Source of the DNA: Streptococcaceae bacterium AF77-01CM03A | GTDB lineage: Bacteria; Bacillota; Bacilli; Lactobacillales; Streptococcaceae | Assembly: GCA_027665725.1 (NCBI GenBank) | Contig: JAQDDS010000001.1 | Span: forward strand, 248,001-312,000 | DNA: 64,000 nucleotides | Direction of reading: 5' to 3' | In this document: positions 8,483 through 18,025 of the stretch, piece after piece | Position numbering within the stretch: the stretch's first letter is position 1 | Layout: each line of letters opens with the position of its first letter | The notes under the pieces: generated by a model | The model's input: the letters and a program-made list of their open reading frames with translations, nothing else | What the model was told of the DNA's origin: nothing | Databases searched by the model: none | Program-made: the position numbers and the translations under genes

Positions 8483-8514
8483 TAGTTAACCTCTTCTATA
8501 AATTATAGTAACTA
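8483..8514 (-). promoter_or_regulatory. candidate BirA operator of bioY
   Basis: TAGTTAACC (8483-8491) and GTAACTA (8508-8514) form an inverted repeat with half-site spacing near that of known Firmicute BirA operators (TTGTTAACC, 14-15 bases, GGTTAACAA). It covers the region between the -10 box and the ribosome site, where a repressor would block initiation. Confidence 0.65.
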
Positions 8515-8541
8515 TTATACTAGATGAGACAAGATTGTCAA
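8514..8541 (-). promoter_or_regulatory. bioY promoter
   Basis: On the minus strand TTGACA (8541-8536), a 16-base spacer and TATAAT (8519-8514) form a consensus promoter that abuts the BirA-like repeat. Confidence 0.8.
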
Positions 8542-8594
8542 CCTATTTTAAAATAAAAGGTTACAAATGTGTAACGGCCGATTGAGATAAAAAA

Positions 8595-8612
8595 AGAGAC
8601 CAAGGGGTCTCT
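8595..8612 (-). terminator. gor terminator
   Basis: On the minus strand AGAGACC / GGTCTCT with a four-base loop is followed by a run of T, just after the gor stop. Confidence 0.85.
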
Positions 8613-8620
8613 CTTTTCTT

Positions 8621-9967
8621 TTAACGCATGGTCACAAATTCTTCTGAGCCAGTTGGGTGGATAGCGACAGTAGCATCAAAGTCTGCTTTTGTAGCTCCCA
8701 TCTTGATAGCAACTGCGAAACCTTGGATCATTTCATCGACGCCATAACCGATACCATGAAGTCCAACTACCTTTTCGTCTGCACCAGCTGTAACGAGCTT
8801 GAAGCGAGCTTCTTGACGGTGACTAGTAACGGCAGAATACATAGATGCAAATTTTGAAGTATAGACTTTGATGTTTTCTTGTCCATACTCTTTGATAGCT
8901 TCTTCCTCAGTCAGACCGACAGTACCGATAGCTGGATGTGAAAAGACAACAGTTGGAATAGTTGTATAGTCCATTTTGGCATTTGTTTTGCCATTGAATA
9001 GTCTTTCTGAGAGAGTACGACCAGCTTTGATAGCGACAGGTGTTAGTTCTTTTTCGCCTGTGACATCTCCAAGAGCATAGATACCGTCAACGACGGTGTT
9101 TTGGTATTCATCAACTTGGATGAAACCACGTTCGTTAAGGGTAACGCCTGCTTTTTCCAGATTTAGTCCTTCAACATTTGGACGACGACCTGTAGCCCAG
9201 ATAACTTGACTAGCAGTATGCGTGCTACCATCTTCAAAATGAATTTGAATGCCTTCTTCGGTTTTTTCAAGTTTTGTCGGAACCTTATGGGTGTGGAGGT
9301 TTAGTCCAGTATTTTCCATTTCCTGAACTAGACTCTCAACGATATAGCTATCAAATCCACGAAGTGGACGTTCACGACGGACAAATAAATCAGTCTGTAC
9401 ACCAAGGGTATGGAGTACGCCAGCCAATTCGACAGCAATGTAACCAGCACCTAGAATAGCCACCGATTCAGGCAACTCTTCCCAGGCGAAGACATCATCT
9501 GAGCTACCGCCTAGTTCAGCACCAGGAATAGCAGGGATATGAGGATGGGCTCCAGTCGCAATCACAATATGCTTAGCACGGATCAATTCGCCATTAACAC
9601 TGACAGTATGAGCATCAACGAACTCAGCACGTCCTTCAATCAAATCAACCCCGTTGCGCTTGAAGCTTCCATCGTAAGACGAGCGAGCACGGTCAATATA
9701 AGCTTCACGATTCTTACGAAGTGTTGCAAAATTAAATTCGTTATTAGTGCTTGTAAAACCATAGTCAGGTCCATATTTGTGGATACTCTCGGCAATTTGT
9801 GCTCCATACCACATGATTTTCTTAGGAACGCAGCCAATATTGACACAAGTTCCTCCTAATTTCTTTTCCTCAATAACTGCGGCTTTAGCACCATGTTCGC
9901 CAGCACGATTCATGGTAGCAATACCTCCGCTACCTCCACCGATGGCGATAATATCAAATTCTCTCAT
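8621..9967 (-). CDS. gor: glutathione-disulfide reductase
   Basis: This 448-residue FAD/NADPH flavoprotein reduces oxidised glutathione and protects against oxidative stress. Seen here are [13 protein letters not shown] (FAD), the redox disulfide [13 protein letters not shown] (about residue 40), the NADPH fold [18 protein letters not shown], and the C-terminal HPTGSEEF of the dimer interface. The start MREFDII is chosen because AAAGGAG lies eight bases before it; the open frame ten codons upstream has no ribosome site. The promoter is at 9998-10026. Confidence 0.95.
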   Translation of the reverse strand: MREFDIIAIGGGSGGIATMNRAGEHGAKAAVIEEKKLGGTCVNIGCVPKKIMWYGAQIAESIHKYGPDYGFTSTNNEFNFATLRKNREAYIDRARSSYDGSFKRNGVDLIEGRAEFVDAHTVSVNGELIRAKHIVIATGAHPHIPAIPGAELGGSSDDVFAWEELPESVAILGAGYIAVELAGVLHTLGVQTDLFVRRERPLRGFDSYIVESLVQEMENTGLNLHTHKVPTKLEKTEEGIQIHFEDGSTHTASQVIWATGRRPNVEGLNLEKAGVTLNERGFIQVDEYQNTVVDGIYALGDVTGEKELTPVAIKAGRTLSERLFNGKTNAKMDYTTIPTVVFSHPAIGTVGLTEEEAIKEYGQENIKVYTSKFASMYSAVTSHRQEARFKLVTAGADEKVVGLHGIGYGVDEMIQGFAVAIKMGATKADFDATVAIHPTGSEEFVTMR

Positions 9968-9997
9968 AGAAAGCTCCTTTAGTTGTTTTCTAGTCAT

Positions 9998-10026
9998 ATT
10001 CTATCTTTTTTTGGAAATCAATGCAA
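9998..10026 (-). promoter_or_regulatory. gor promoter
   Basis: On the minus strand TTGCAT (10026-10021), a 17-base spacer and TAGAAT (10003-9998). Confidence 0.65.
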
Positions 10027-10060
10027 AAATCTGCTACGCTTAAATTTCTTAAGAAAATGC

Positions 10061-10174
10061 TTGCAAAAATAAAAAAGAAGTTGTATTATATAACTAACAC
10101 AACAATAAAAGATTTAGCAAATATTTTTGGATGGTCAGAAAGCAATTGTTCATTTTTAAGATATGTGCTATAAT
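10061..10174 (+). promoter_or_regulatory. two tandem promoters of the MacAB-like operon
   Basis: The upstream promoter is TTGCAA (10061-10066), 17 bases, TATTAT (10084-10089), preceded by the 12-bp palindrome TTTCTTAAGAAA (10045-10056). The downstream promoter is TTGTTC (10146-10151), 17 bases, TATAAT (10169-10174) with an extended TGC. A TTTAAG half-site lies between its -35 and -10. Confidence 0.6.
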
Positions 10175-10206
10175 CTTAATATATGCAATTAAAAAGGAGT
10201 ATTGAT

Positions 10207-11394
10207 ATGAAAAGAAAGTCAAAAGCCAAGAAATGGCCTTTATTTACAGCTATCGGTGTTGCATCAGTTCTTGTAGTGGGAGCGGCTGCCGTTCTTCTAT
10301 TAAGACAACCAAATCAAGCTGCAACAAAAGATGAAACTGCAAAGATTACTCTTGCAAAAGAGGGTTCAGTAGCTTCATCAGTTCTCTTATCCGGTACTGT
10401 GACGGCTCAGAATGAACAATATGTTTATTATGATGCAAGTAAGGGTGACTTGGATGAGGTTTTGGTTTCTGTAGGAGATAAGGTAAGTGAAGGCCAGGCA
10501 CTAGTCAAGTATAGTAGTACAGAAGCCCAGGCTGCCTATGATGCTGCCAGTCGTGCAGTTGCGAAAGCTGACCGTCATATCAATGAACTGAATGAGTCTC
10601 GAAATACCGCCGCAGCAACACCTAGCCTTCCACAAGCAGGTTTAGAAGGAGCAACTGGACAAGCACCAGCTCAGTCATCCGGTTCTGCCACAGCTGCTAT
10701 TGATTCTCAAATCAGCGATGCTCGTGATGTGCGTGCAGATGCAGAAGCGCAACTCGAAAAAGCTCAAGCCCAGTTGAATTCTGCTACTGTATTGAGTACT
10801 GTAGAGGGAACAGTTGTCGAAGTCAATCGCAATGTTTCAAAATCTCCAACAGGAAATAGCCAAGTATTGGTACATATCGTTAGTAACGACAACTTGCAGG
10901 TCAAGGGAGAACTTTCTGAGTACAACCTTGCCAATCTATCTGTAGGCCAAGAAGTTACCTTTACTTCTAAGGTTTACCCAGATAAAACTTGGAATGGTAA
11001 GATTAGCTATATTTCAAATTATCCAAAGAACAGTAGTGAAGCAAGCAGTAGCTTAGCTGGTTCAAACACAGGTTCTAAATATCCATATACGGTCGATGTA
11101 ACTAGTGAAATTGGTGATCTGAAACAAGGTTTTACTGTCAGTGTCGAAGTGAAAAGCATGAGTAAAGCATTGCTTGTTCCTATTACAAGTATTGTCATGG
11201 AAGAAGATAAAAACTATGTTTGGATTCTTGATGAAAATCAGAAGGCCAAAAAAGTTGAAGTTGGATTGGGTAATGCAGATGCAGAAAACCAAGAGATCAC
11301 ATCTGGTCTGACAGATGGAGCAAAAGTCATCAGTAATCCGACAGCTTCCTTGCAAGAAGGAAAAGAGGTGAAGACTGATGAAGCAACTAATTAG
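10207..11394 (+). CDS. MacA-like membrane fusion (HlyD-family) adaptor
   Basis: This 395-residue protein has one N-terminal membrane anchor (about residues 10-32), a lipoyl-like half (VLLSGTVTAQNEQYVYYDASKGDLDEVLVSVGDKVSEGQALVKY), a helical hairpin of about 90 residues containing a Q/A/P/S-rich loop, then beta-barrel and membrane-proximal domains. It would link the ABC permease to export across the wall. ATG 10207 is chosen because AAAAAGGAG lies seven bases before it. It overlaps the ATPase gene by 17 bases. The pneumococcal counterpart (spr0693-0695) is known as a MacAB-like antimicrobial exporter. Confidence 0.88.
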   Translation: MKRKSKAKKWPLFTAIGVASVLVVGAAAVLLLRQPNQAATKDETAKITLAKEGSVASSVLLSGTVTAQNEQYVYYDASKGDLDEVLVSVGDKVSEGQALVKYSSTEAQAAYDAASRAVAKADRHINELNESRNTAAATPSLPQAGLEGATGQAPAQSSGSATAAIDSQISDARDVRADAEAQLEKAQAQLNSATVLSTVEGTVVEVNRNVSKSPTGNSQVLVHIVSNDNLQVKGELSEYNLANLSVGQEVTFTSKVYPDKTWNGKISYISNYPKNSSEASSSLAGSNTGSKYPYTVDVTSEIGDLKQGFTVSVEVKSMSKALLVPITSIVMEEDKNYVWILDENQKAKKVEVGLGNADAENQEITSGLTDGAKVISNPTASLQEGKEVKTDEATN

Positions 11395-12079
11395 CCTCAA
11401 AAATATCTGCCGAAGCTATCGAAATGGTGATCAAGAACTTCAAGTCCTTAAAGACATTAACCTAGAAGTTCATGAGGGAGAATTCGTGGCTATCATGGGA
11501 CCATCTGGTTCTGGTAAGTCAACCCTCATGAATACCATTGGTATGTTAGATACACCTACAAGTGGTCAGTATTTTCTAGACGGAAAAGAAGTAGCTGGTT
11601 TGGGTGAAAAACAATTAGCCAAGGTTCGAAATCAAGAAATCGGCTTCGTCTTTCAACAATTCTTTCTCTTGTCTAAAATGAATGCCCTCCAAAATGTGGA
11701 ACTTCCTCTGATTTATGCAGGAGTTGGTGCTTCAAAGCGTCGCAAATTAGCAGAAGAGTATCTGGAAAAAGTTGAGTTGACGGACAGAAGCCATCACTTA
11801 CCATCGGAATTATCAGGTGGTCAGAAGCAGAGAGTAGCCATAGCGCGTGCTCTCGTTAATAATCCTTCTATTATTTTGGCAGATGAACCTACTGGAGCCC
11901 TGGATACCAAAACGGGTAATCAGATCATGCAACTCTTAGTTGAATTAAACAAAGAAGGAAAAACCATCATTATGGTAACGCATGAGCCTGAAATTGCCAC
12001 CTATGCGAAGCGTCAAATCGTCATCCGCGATGGTGTCATTTCATCTGACAGTGGTATCGAAGAAAAGGAGGAAAACTAA
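11378..12079 (+). CDS. MacB/LolD-type ABC transporter ATP-binding protein
   Basis: This 233-residue ABC ATPase has Walker A GPSGSGKST (about residue 39), Q-loop FVFQQF, signature LSGGQKQRVAIARAL, Walker B IILADEPTGALD and the H-loop THEPE. It is the separate nucleotide-binding subunit for the following permease; in Gram-negative MacB the two are fused. It is translationally coupled to the adaptor by overlap. Confidence 0.93.
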   Translation: MKQLISLKNICRSYRNGDQELQVLKDINLEVHEGEFVAIMGPSGSGKSTLMNTIGMLDTPTSGQYFLDGKEVAGLGEKQLAKVRNQEIGFVFQQFFLLSKMNALQNVELPLIYAGVGASKRRKLAEEYLEKVELTDRSHHLPSELSGGQKQRVAIARALVNNPSIILADEPTGALDTKTGNQIMQLLVELNKEGKTIIMVTHEPEIATYAKRQIVIRDGVISSDSGIEEKEEN

Positions 12080-12080
12080 G

Positions 12081-13340
12081 ATGCAGAATCTGAAATTTGC
12101 CTTTTCTTCTATCATGGCCCACAAGATGCGTTCCTTCCTGACCATGATTGGGATTATCATCGGTGTTTCCTCAGTTGTCGTGATCATGGCCTTGGGCGAT
12201 TCCATGTCTCGTCAGGTCAATAAAAACATGACCAAGTCTCAGAAAGACATTCATGTCTTTTTCTCACCTAAAAAGAGTAAGGACGGTTCCTTTACCCAGA
12301 AGCAATCTGCTCTAACTCTGTCTGGTAAAGAGGAAGATGTTATTGTTGAACAACCAAAACCTCAAGAAGCCTGGGTTAAGGAAGCTGCTAAGCTCAAGGG
12401 TGTGGACAGCTACTATGTAACCAACTCATCCAATGTGACCTTGACTTATAAGGATAAAAAGGTTGAACGTGCGAGCTTGACAGGTGGAAACATCACCTAT
12501 ATGGATGCGGTTGAAAACAAAATCGTTGCAGGCCGTAGTTTAATAACACAAGATTATAAGGATTTCGCTAGTGTTATCATTTTAGATGAAGAACTTGCTA
12601 ATAGCCTTTTTGGTTCAGCACAAGAAGCTCTCAACCAAATTGTTGAAGTAAATGAAATCAGTTATCGTGTTATTGGTGTTTATGCAAGTAAGGAAGCTAA
12701 GGCTGCAAAAACCTTTGGGATTGGAGGACTACCAATCACGACCAATATTTCTCTTGCGGCCAATTTTAACACCGACGAAATTTCTGATATTGTGTTTCGT
12801 GTTAACGATACGACCCTGACTCAGACTTTGGGTCCAGAATTGGCTAGAAGAATGACAGAGATTGCAGGTCTTCAACAAGGGGAATATCAAGTTGCAGATG
12901 CGTCTGCTGCCTTCCAAGAAATTCAACAACTCTTTGGCTTCATAACAACGATTATTAGTGCTATTGCGGGGATTTCCCTTTTTGTCGGTGGTACTGGTGT
13001 TATGAACATTATGCTTGTTTCAGTGACAGAGCGTACCCGTGAGATTGGTCTACGTAAAGCGCTAGGAGCAACACGTGGGAATATTCTGGTTCAATTTTTG
13101 ATTGAATCTATGATTTTGACCATGTTAGGTGGCTTCATCGGTCTTCTGTTCGCTGCAGGAGTGACGATGCTTGCAGGGGCTCTACTTCAAAATATGATTG
13201 CAGGAATCGAAGTTGGCGTATCCATCCCAATCGCTCTCTTTAGTTTAGCAGTCTCAGCAGGTATCGGTATGATATTCGGTGTTTTACCAGCCAATAAAGC
13301 CTCTAAGCTTGATCCAATTGAAGCACTTCGCTATGAATAA
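12081..13340 (+). CDS. MacB-type ABC transporter permease
   Basis: This 419-residue protein has the MacB/FtsX layout: one N-terminal helix ([26 protein letters not shown]), a large extracellular MacB_PCD domain of about 220 residues, and three C-terminal helices with [20 protein letters not shown] and [17 protein letters not shown]. The start is ATG 12081, next to AGGAGG, one base after the ATPase stop codon; the longer open frame upstream overlaps the ATPase. With the adaptor and ATPase it would make a complete exporter, probably for peptides or antibiotics. Confidence 0.92.
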   Translation: MQNLKFAFSSIMAHKMRSFLTMIGIIIGVSSVVVIMALGDSMSRQVNKNMTKSQKDIHVFFSPKKSKDGSFTQKQSALTLSGKEEDVIVEQPKPQEAWVKEAAKLKGVDSYYVTNSSNVTLTYKDKKVERASLTGGNITYMDAVENKIVAGRSLITQDYKDFASVIILDEELANSLFGSAQEALNQIVEVNEISYRVIGVYASKEAKAAKTFGIGGLPITTNISLAANFNTDEISDIVFRVNDTTLTQTLGPELARRMTEIAGLQQGEYQVADASAAFQEIQQLFGFITTIISAIAGISLFVGGTGVMNIMLVSVTERTREIGLRKALGATRGNILVQFLIESMILTMLGGFIGLLFAAGVTMLAGALLQNMIAGIEVGVSIPIALFSLAVSAGIGMIFGVLPANKASKLDPIEALRYE

Positions 13341-13354
13341 GACATTCAACAGGA

Positions 13355-13388
13355 AAAACAAGATGGACACTTGTCTATCTTGTTTTTT
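13355..13388 (+). terminator. terminator of the MacAB-like operon
   Basis: A 14-bp stem (AAAACAAGATGGAC with GTCTATCTTGTTTT, one wobble) and a T run. Confidence 0.85.
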
Positions 13389-13422
13389 GTATGGATTTCC
13401 ATTTCGAAAATCACTAAAAATG

Positions 13423-13431
13423 TGGTATAAT
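13423..13431 (+). promoter_or_regulatory. metG extended -10
   Basis: TGGTATAAT is an extended -10 element 45 bases before the metG start. A clear -35 is not visible. Confidence 0.55.
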
Positions 13432-13476
13432 GAAGTGTTAGAAAAACAGGTTTCATTAGCCTGGAAAGGAAATATT

Positions 13477-15474
13477 ATGTCTGAAAAGAATTTTTATATT
13501 ACAACACCGATTTACTATCCATCTGGTAAACTTCATATCGGTTCTGCCTACACTACCATCGCTTGTGATATCCTAGCTCGCTACAAACGCCTGATGGGCT
13601 ACGATGTCTTTTATCTGACAGGTCTGGATGAGCATGGTCAAAAGATCCAACAGAAAGCTGAAGAAGCTGGAATCACACCTCAAGCCTATGTTGACGGAAT
13701 GGCAGTTGGAGTTAAAGAACTCTGGAAATTATTGGATATCTCATACGATAAATTTATCCGTACAACTGATGACTACCATGAAAAAGTAGTAGCTCAAGTC
13801 TTTGAACGCTTGCTTGCTCAAGATGATATTTACTTGGGTGAATACTCTGGTTGGTATTCAGTATCAGATGAGGAATTCTTTACAGAAAGCCAGCTTGCGG
13901 AAGTTTTCCGTGACGAAGCTGGAAATGTGACGGGTGGTATCGCTCCATCAGGTCACGAGGTTGAATGGGTTTCAGAAGAGTCTTATTTCCTTCGCCTCAG
14001 CAAATACCAAGACCGCTTGGTCGAATTTTTCAAATCACATCCTGACTTCATCACTCCAGATGGCCGTCTCAATGAAATGTTGCGTAACTTCATTGAGCCA
14101 GGCTTGGAAGACTTAGCAGTATCTCGTACAACCTTTACCTGGGGTGTACTAGTTCCATCTAATCCTAAACACGTTGTCTATGTATGGATCGATGCCCTTC
14201 TTAACTATGCGACTGCTCTTGGTTATGGTCAAGATGAACATGCTAATTTTGATAAGTTCTGGAATGGAACAGTCTTCCATATGGTTGGGAAAGACATCCT
14301 TCGTTTCCACTCGATTTACTGGCCAATCCTTCTTATGATGTTGGATATTAAATTGCCTGACCGCTTGATTGCCCACGGTTGGTTTGTCATGAAAGACGGC
14401 AAGATGTCTAAGTCTAAAGGGAATGTCGTTTATCCTGAAATGTTAGTAGAGCGCTATGGACTAGATCCACTTCGTTACTACCTCATGCGTAGCCTTCCAG
14501 TTGGTTCAGATGGAACCTTCACTCCAGAAGACTATGTAGGCCGTATCAACTATGAATTGGCAAATGACCTAGGAAACCTCCTCAACCGTACGGTTTCAAT
14601 GATTAACAAGTACTTTGATGGTCAAATCCCTGCCTATGTAGAAGGTGTAACAGACTTTGACAATGAACTTGCTCAAGTGGCAGAACAATCAATCGCTGAC
14701 TACAATACCTACATGGAGGCAGTTGACTATCCACGTGCACTTGAAGCAGTCTGGACTCTTATCTCACGTACTAATAAATACATCGATGAGACAGCTCCAT
14801 GGGCACTGGCTAAGGATGAAGCCCTTTGTGACCAATTAGCAAGTGTGATGAGTCACTTAGCAGCTAGTCTTCGCATCGTAGCGCACTTGATTGAGCCATT
14901 TATGATGGAAACTAGTCGCGCTGTATTGGCACAACTTGGTCTAGCAGAAGTTTCTAGCCTTGAAAACTTGAGCTTGGCTGATTTCCCTGTAGGTGTAACA
15001 GTAGTTGCTAAAGGAACACCAATATTCCCACGTCTCGATATGGAAGAAGAAATCGCCTATATCAAGGAACAAATGGAAGGCAACAAGCCAGCAGTTGAAA
15101 AAGAGTGGAACCCAGATGAAGTCGAGCTCAAACTAAACAAGGAAGAAATCAAGTTTGAAGACTTTGACAAGGTTGAAATCCGTGTCGCAGAAGTCAAAGA
15201 AGTTTCTAAAGTGGAAGGTTCTGATAAATTGCTTCAATTCCGCTTGGATGCTGGAGATGGTGAAGATCGTCAAATCCTTTCTGGAATTGCAAAATACTAT
15301 CCAAACGAACAAGAATTGGTCGGCAAGAAAGTACAAATCGTTGCCAACCTCAAACCACGTAAAATGATGAAAAAATATGTCAGCCAAGGGATGATTCTCT
15401 CAGCTGAACATGATGGCAAATTAACCCTTCTAACAGTTGATCCAGCTGTACCAAACGGAAGTGTGATTGGCTAA
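13477..15474 (+). CDS. metG: methionyl-tRNA synthetase
   Basis: This 665-residue class I synthetase has HIGSAY as the HIGH motif (about residue 20), KMSKSKGN (about residue 309), an anticodon-binding helical domain and a C-terminal EMAP-like tRNA-binding domain ([14 protein letters not shown]...GSDKLLQF...GIAKYY). It lacks the C-x2-C zinc knuckles of the long type, as is usual in Firmicutes. ATG 13477 follows GGAAAGGA; the open frame extends further upstream without support. Confidence 0.96.
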   Translation: MSEKNFYITTPIYYPSGKLHIGSAYTTIACDILARYKRLMGYDVFYLTGLDEHGQKIQQKAEEAGITPQAYVDGMAVGVKELWKLLDISYDKFIRTTDDYHEKVVAQVFERLLAQDDIYLGEYSGWYSVSDEEFFTESQLAEVFRDEAGNVTGGIAPSGHEVEWVSEESYFLRLSKYQDRLVEFFKSHPDFITPDGRLNEMLRNFIEPGLEDLAVSRTTFTWGVLVPSNPKHVVYVWIDALLNYATALGYGQDEHANFDKFWNGTVFHMVGKDILRFHSIYWPILLMMLDIKLPDRLIAHGWFVMKDGKMSKSKGNVVYPEMLVERYGLDPLRYYLMRSLPVGSDGTFTPEDYVGRINYELANDLGNLLNRTVSMINKYFDGQIPAYVEGVTDFDNELAQVAEQSIADYNTYMEAVDYPRALEAVWTLISRTNKYIDETAPWALAKDEALCDQLASVMSHLAASLRIVAHLIEPFMMETSRAVLAQLGLAEVSSLENLSLADFPVGVTVVAKGTPIFPRLDMEEEIAYIKEQMEGNKPAVEKEWNPDEVELKLNKEEIKFEDFDKVEIRVAEVKEVSKVEGSDKLLQFRLDAGDGEDRQILSGIAKYYPNEQELVGKKVQIVANLKPRKMMKKYVSQGMILSAEHDGKLTLLTVDPAVPNGSVIG

Positions 15475-15479
15475 GATTT

Positions 15480-15510
15480 AAAAGGACCAGTTTGAACTGG
15501 TTCTTTTCTT
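15480..15510 (+). terminator. metG terminator
   Basis: AAAAGGACCAGTT pairs with AACTGGTTCTTTT, followed by T-rich sequence. Confidence 0.85.
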
Positions 15511-15524
15511 TTGTTTGACGATAG

Positions 15525-15553
15525 TTGATAAAAGAGGCATTCTGCATTATAAT
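15525..15553 (+). promoter_or_regulatory. promoter of the aldo/keto reductase gene
   Basis: TTGATA (15525-15530), a 17-base spacer and TATAAT (15548-15553). Confidence 0.75.
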
Positions 15554-15576
15554 GAAGAAAAACGGAGGAAATTGCC

Positions 15577-16503
15577 ATGAAATACATCCCATTTGGTCAA
15601 GAGAAAAGAGAATTGTCCGAAATCGTCCTCGGAATGATGCGAATCAGTGACAAATCGGTTAAAGAAGTGGAGGAGTTGGTTGAAACAGCCCTATCTGTAG
15701 GAATCAATGCCTTTGATTTGGCAGATATCTACGGTGGTGGACGTTGCGAAGAATTACTGGGTCAAGTGTTAAAACATCGTCCAGATTTGCGTGAAAAGAT
15801 GTGGATCCAGTCCAAGTGTGGTATTCGCATAGAAGAATTTACCTATTTTGATTTTTCAAAAGATTATATTTTAGAGTCAGTTGATGGGATTTTACAACGA
15901 TTGCAGGTTGATTATTTAGATAGCTTGCTTCTCCATCGTCCAGATGCATTGATGGAAGCTGACCAAGTGGCAGAGGCCTTTGAAATTCTTCAAACATCAG
16001 GTAAAGTTCGAGACTTTGGTGTGTCTAACCAAAATCCCATGATGATGGAATTACTGAAGAAAGAGGCCAAACAACCTTTATCTATCAATCAATTACAGCT
16101 AAGCGCAGCTTTCACACCAGGATTTGAATCAGGTTTCCATGTCAATATGGAAGGTGACAAGGCAGCTTTGCGTGATGGTAGCGTCTTTGAATACTGCAAA
16201 TTAAACGATATGGTCATTCAGGCTTGGTCAGTCTTGCAGTTCGGGTATTTCAAAGGGAATTTTGTTGGAAAAGAGCAATTTCATGATCTAAATGAAGTCC
16301 TAAATCGATTAGCCTTAAAATACGGTGTAAGCCCATCAGCTATTGCTATCGCTTGGGTGTTACGCTATCCAGCTAAGATGCAGGCAGTAGTGGGAACAAC
16401 TAACCCTAAACATTTGATAGAAGCAAGTCAAGCAAGTAATGTCAACCTAACTCGAAAAGAGTGGTATGAGATTTACCTTGCAGCAGGGAATGATTTGCCT
16501 TAG
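15577..16503 (+). CDS. aldo/keto reductase
   Basis: This 308-residue TIM-barrel NADPH oxidoreductase is of the YdhF type. The catalytic tetrad is visible: Asp and Tyr in FDLADIYGGG (about residues 49-54), Lys in IQSKCG and His in LLHRPD, followed by FGVSN and the cofactor segment GTTNPKHL. The substrate is unknown; relatives reduce aldehydes and ketones. CGGAGG precedes the ATG. It is a single-gene unit bounded by terminators. Confidence 0.9.
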   Translation: MKYIPFGQEKRELSEIVLGMMRISDKSVKEVEELVETALSVGINAFDLADIYGGGRCEELLGQVLKHRPDLREKMWIQSKCGIRIEEFTYFDFSKDYILESVDGILQRLQVDYLDSLLLHRPDALMEADQVAEAFEILQTSGKVRDFGVSNQNPMMMELLKKEAKQPLSINQLQLSAAFTPGFESGFHVNMEGDKAALRDGSVFEYCKLNDMVIQAWSVLQFGYFKGNFVGKEQFHDLNEVLNRLALKYGVSPSAIAIAWVLRYPAKMQAVVGTTNPKHLIEASQASNVNLTRKEWYEIYLAAGNDLP

Positions 16504-16533
16504 GAAAAAATGCATTTTAAGAAATCACAGTCA

Positions 16534-16558
16534 AAAAGCCGTTGGAAAGCGGTTTTTT
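16534..16558 (+). terminator. terminator after the aldo/keto reductase
   Basis: AAAAGCCG pairs with CGGTTTTT (one wobble) and is followed by a T run; the next -10 begins in the same tail. Confidence 0.7.
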
Positions 16559-16566
16559 GTTATAAT
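16558..16566 (+). promoter_or_regulatory. extended -10 of the DUF2829 operon
   Basis: TGTTATAAT lies 35 bases before the DUF2829 start, directly after the preceding terminator. Confidence 0.5.
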
Positions 16567-16601
16567 TAAATTAAGGTATTTAGAAAATAAAGGAGAAAAA
16601 C

Positions 16602-16838
16602 ATGACATTTGAAGAAATTTTGCCTGGACTAAAGGCTAAAAAGAAATACGTACGTACTGGATGGGGTGGAGCTGAGAACTATGTCCAGCTCTTTGATACC
16701 ATTGAACAAAATGGCGTCGCCCTTGAAGTGACACCCTATTTCCTCATCAACGTATATGGTGAAGGGGAAGGCTTTTCTATGTGGAGTCCAACTCCTTGTG
16801 ATGTCTTAGCGACAGATTGGGTGGAAGTCCATGACTAA
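16602..16838 (+). CDS. DUF2829 / Tad2-like domain protein
   Basis: This 78-residue protein matches the whole DUF2829 fold: FEEILPGLKAKKKYVRTGWGG, a middle strand pair, and the C-terminal signature SMWSPTPCDVLATDW. The family is now named after Tad2, a phage anti-Thoeris protein that sequesters a cyclic ADP-ribose-type signal. Many members are chromosomal with unknown roles. AAAGGAG marks the start. It overlaps the following dehydrogenase by 8 bases, so the two are probably translated together. Confidence 0.8.
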   Translation: MTFEEILPGLKAKKKYVRTGWGGAENYVQLFDTIEQNGVALEVTPYFLINVYGEGEGFSMWSPTPCDVLATDWVEVHD

Positions 16839-17529
16839 ACGTGTACTCATTACGGGTGTTAGCTCAGGGATTGGCCTAGCACAGGCTCGACTCTTTTTAG
16901 AAAAAGGTTATCAAGTTTTTGGTGTGGATCAGGGTGAAAAGCCTGCCTTACAAGGTGACTTTCACTTTCTACAACGCGATTTAACGCTTGATTTGGAACC
17001 AATTTTTGACTGGTGCCCTCAGGTGAATATTTTGTGTAACACAGCTGGAGTTTTGGATGACTACAAACCCTTACTGGAACAGTCTGCCCAAGAAATCCAA
17101 GAGATTTTTGAAATCAACTATGTGACTCCAGTAGAGTTGACGCGACATTATCTGACTCAAATGCTGGAAAATAAAAAAGGAATCATCATCAATATGTGCT
17201 CCATCGCTTCAAACCTAGCTGGCGGTGGTGGTCACGCCTATACCTCGTCAAAACACGCCTTAGCTGGTTTTACCAAGCAATTAGCTCTGGACTATGCAGA
17301 AGCAGGTATCCAGGTCTTTGGCATTGCTCCTGGTGCGGTTAAGACTGGTATGACAGCAGCTGACTTTGAGCCAGGTGGTCTGGCAAACTGGGTAGCCAGT
17401 GAAACACCCATCAAACGCTGGATTGAGCCAGAGGAAGTGGCAGAAGTCAGCCTCTTTTTAGCAAGTGGAAAAGCAAGCGCCATGCAGGGGCAAATTCTCA
17501 CTATTGATGGTGGTTGGAGCTTGAAATAG
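16831..17529 (+). CDS. short-chain dehydrogenase/reductase
   Basis: This 232-residue classical SDR has the cofactor loop TGVSSGIG (residues 8-15), NTAG, catalytic Ser in MCSIASN and YTSSKHA as YxxxK, and the C-terminal QGQILTIDGGW typical of 3-oxoacyl-ACP reductase-like members. Substrate unknown; it is distinct from the FabG of the fatty-acid cluster, which is not in this window. It overlaps the DUF2829 gene and is followed closely by the broken NUDIX gene. Confidence 0.88.
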   Translation: MTKRVLITGVSSGIGLAQARLFLEKGYQVFGVDQGEKPALQGDFHFLQRDLTLDLEPIFDWCPQVNILCNTAGVLDDYKPLLEQSAQEIQEIFEINYVTPVELTRHYLTQMLENKKGIIINMCSIASNLAGGGGHAYTSSKHALAGFTKQLALDYAEAGIQVFGIAPGAVKTGMTAADFEPGGLANWVASETPIKRWIEPEEVAEVSLFLASGKASAMQGQILTIDGGWSLK

Positions 17530-17538
17530 GAGAATCTG

Positions 17539-18018
17539 ATGGAAATCAAAAAATACTTTGGTGTCTATGGCATTTGCTTTGAGAATGGGAAATTGCTCTG
17601 TATTTAAAAAACAAGAGGCCCCTATCAACATCGTTTTGATCCACCTGGTGGTAGTCAAGAACTAGGTGAGGGGCTGACTGAAACCCTCAAGAGAGAAGTT
17701 CTGGAAGAGACGGGTTATATGCTTAGCCAGTATTCAAATCCTAGGATTTATGATGTGCTGGTTCATGAAGAAGGGCAATACTTCGCCGTACATCATATCA
17801 TGGCCTTTTATGACGTAGTACTCGATTTCGAAGGCCCTCAAAAACCCCTTTCTCAGGAGGTTCTTGACGGAAGCAATGATTCAGCAAATGCAATTTGGGT
17901 CCCTATTGAGCAGATTACCGAAGAAAATGCCTCACCCTTAGTATGGAAGGTGGAGGCAGAGTTACGAGGATTTCCAGAATTGGACATGACAAGCTATAGA
18001 AATTGGAAGGTGAAATAG
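17539..18018 (+). pseudogene. NUDIX hydrolase interrupted by one stop codon
   Basis: The frame from ATG 17539 (TAGGAG upstream) reads through a full NUDIX protein of about 159 residues except for TAA at 17605-17607 (codon 23). Downstream the Nudix box is intact (GGSQELGEGLTETL then REVLEETG), as is the C-terminal half. No start with a ribosome site lies between the stop and the Nudix box, so an active hydrolase is unlikely unless the stop is suppressed or is an assembly error. NUDIX enzymes cleave nucleoside diphosphates linked to another group. Confidence 0.85.
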
Positions 18019-18025
18019 AGGGATA

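Noticed and set aside
10155-10174. A CiaR site in the MacAB-like promoter
   Set aside because: Only one TTTAAG half-site is present and the second half at N5 is missing.
12981-13340. Longer upstream starts for the MacB-type permease (from about 11982) and for metG
   Set aside because: The extensions overlap upstream genes or terminators, lack ribosome sites and do not match family N-termini; ATG 12081 and ATG 13477 do.
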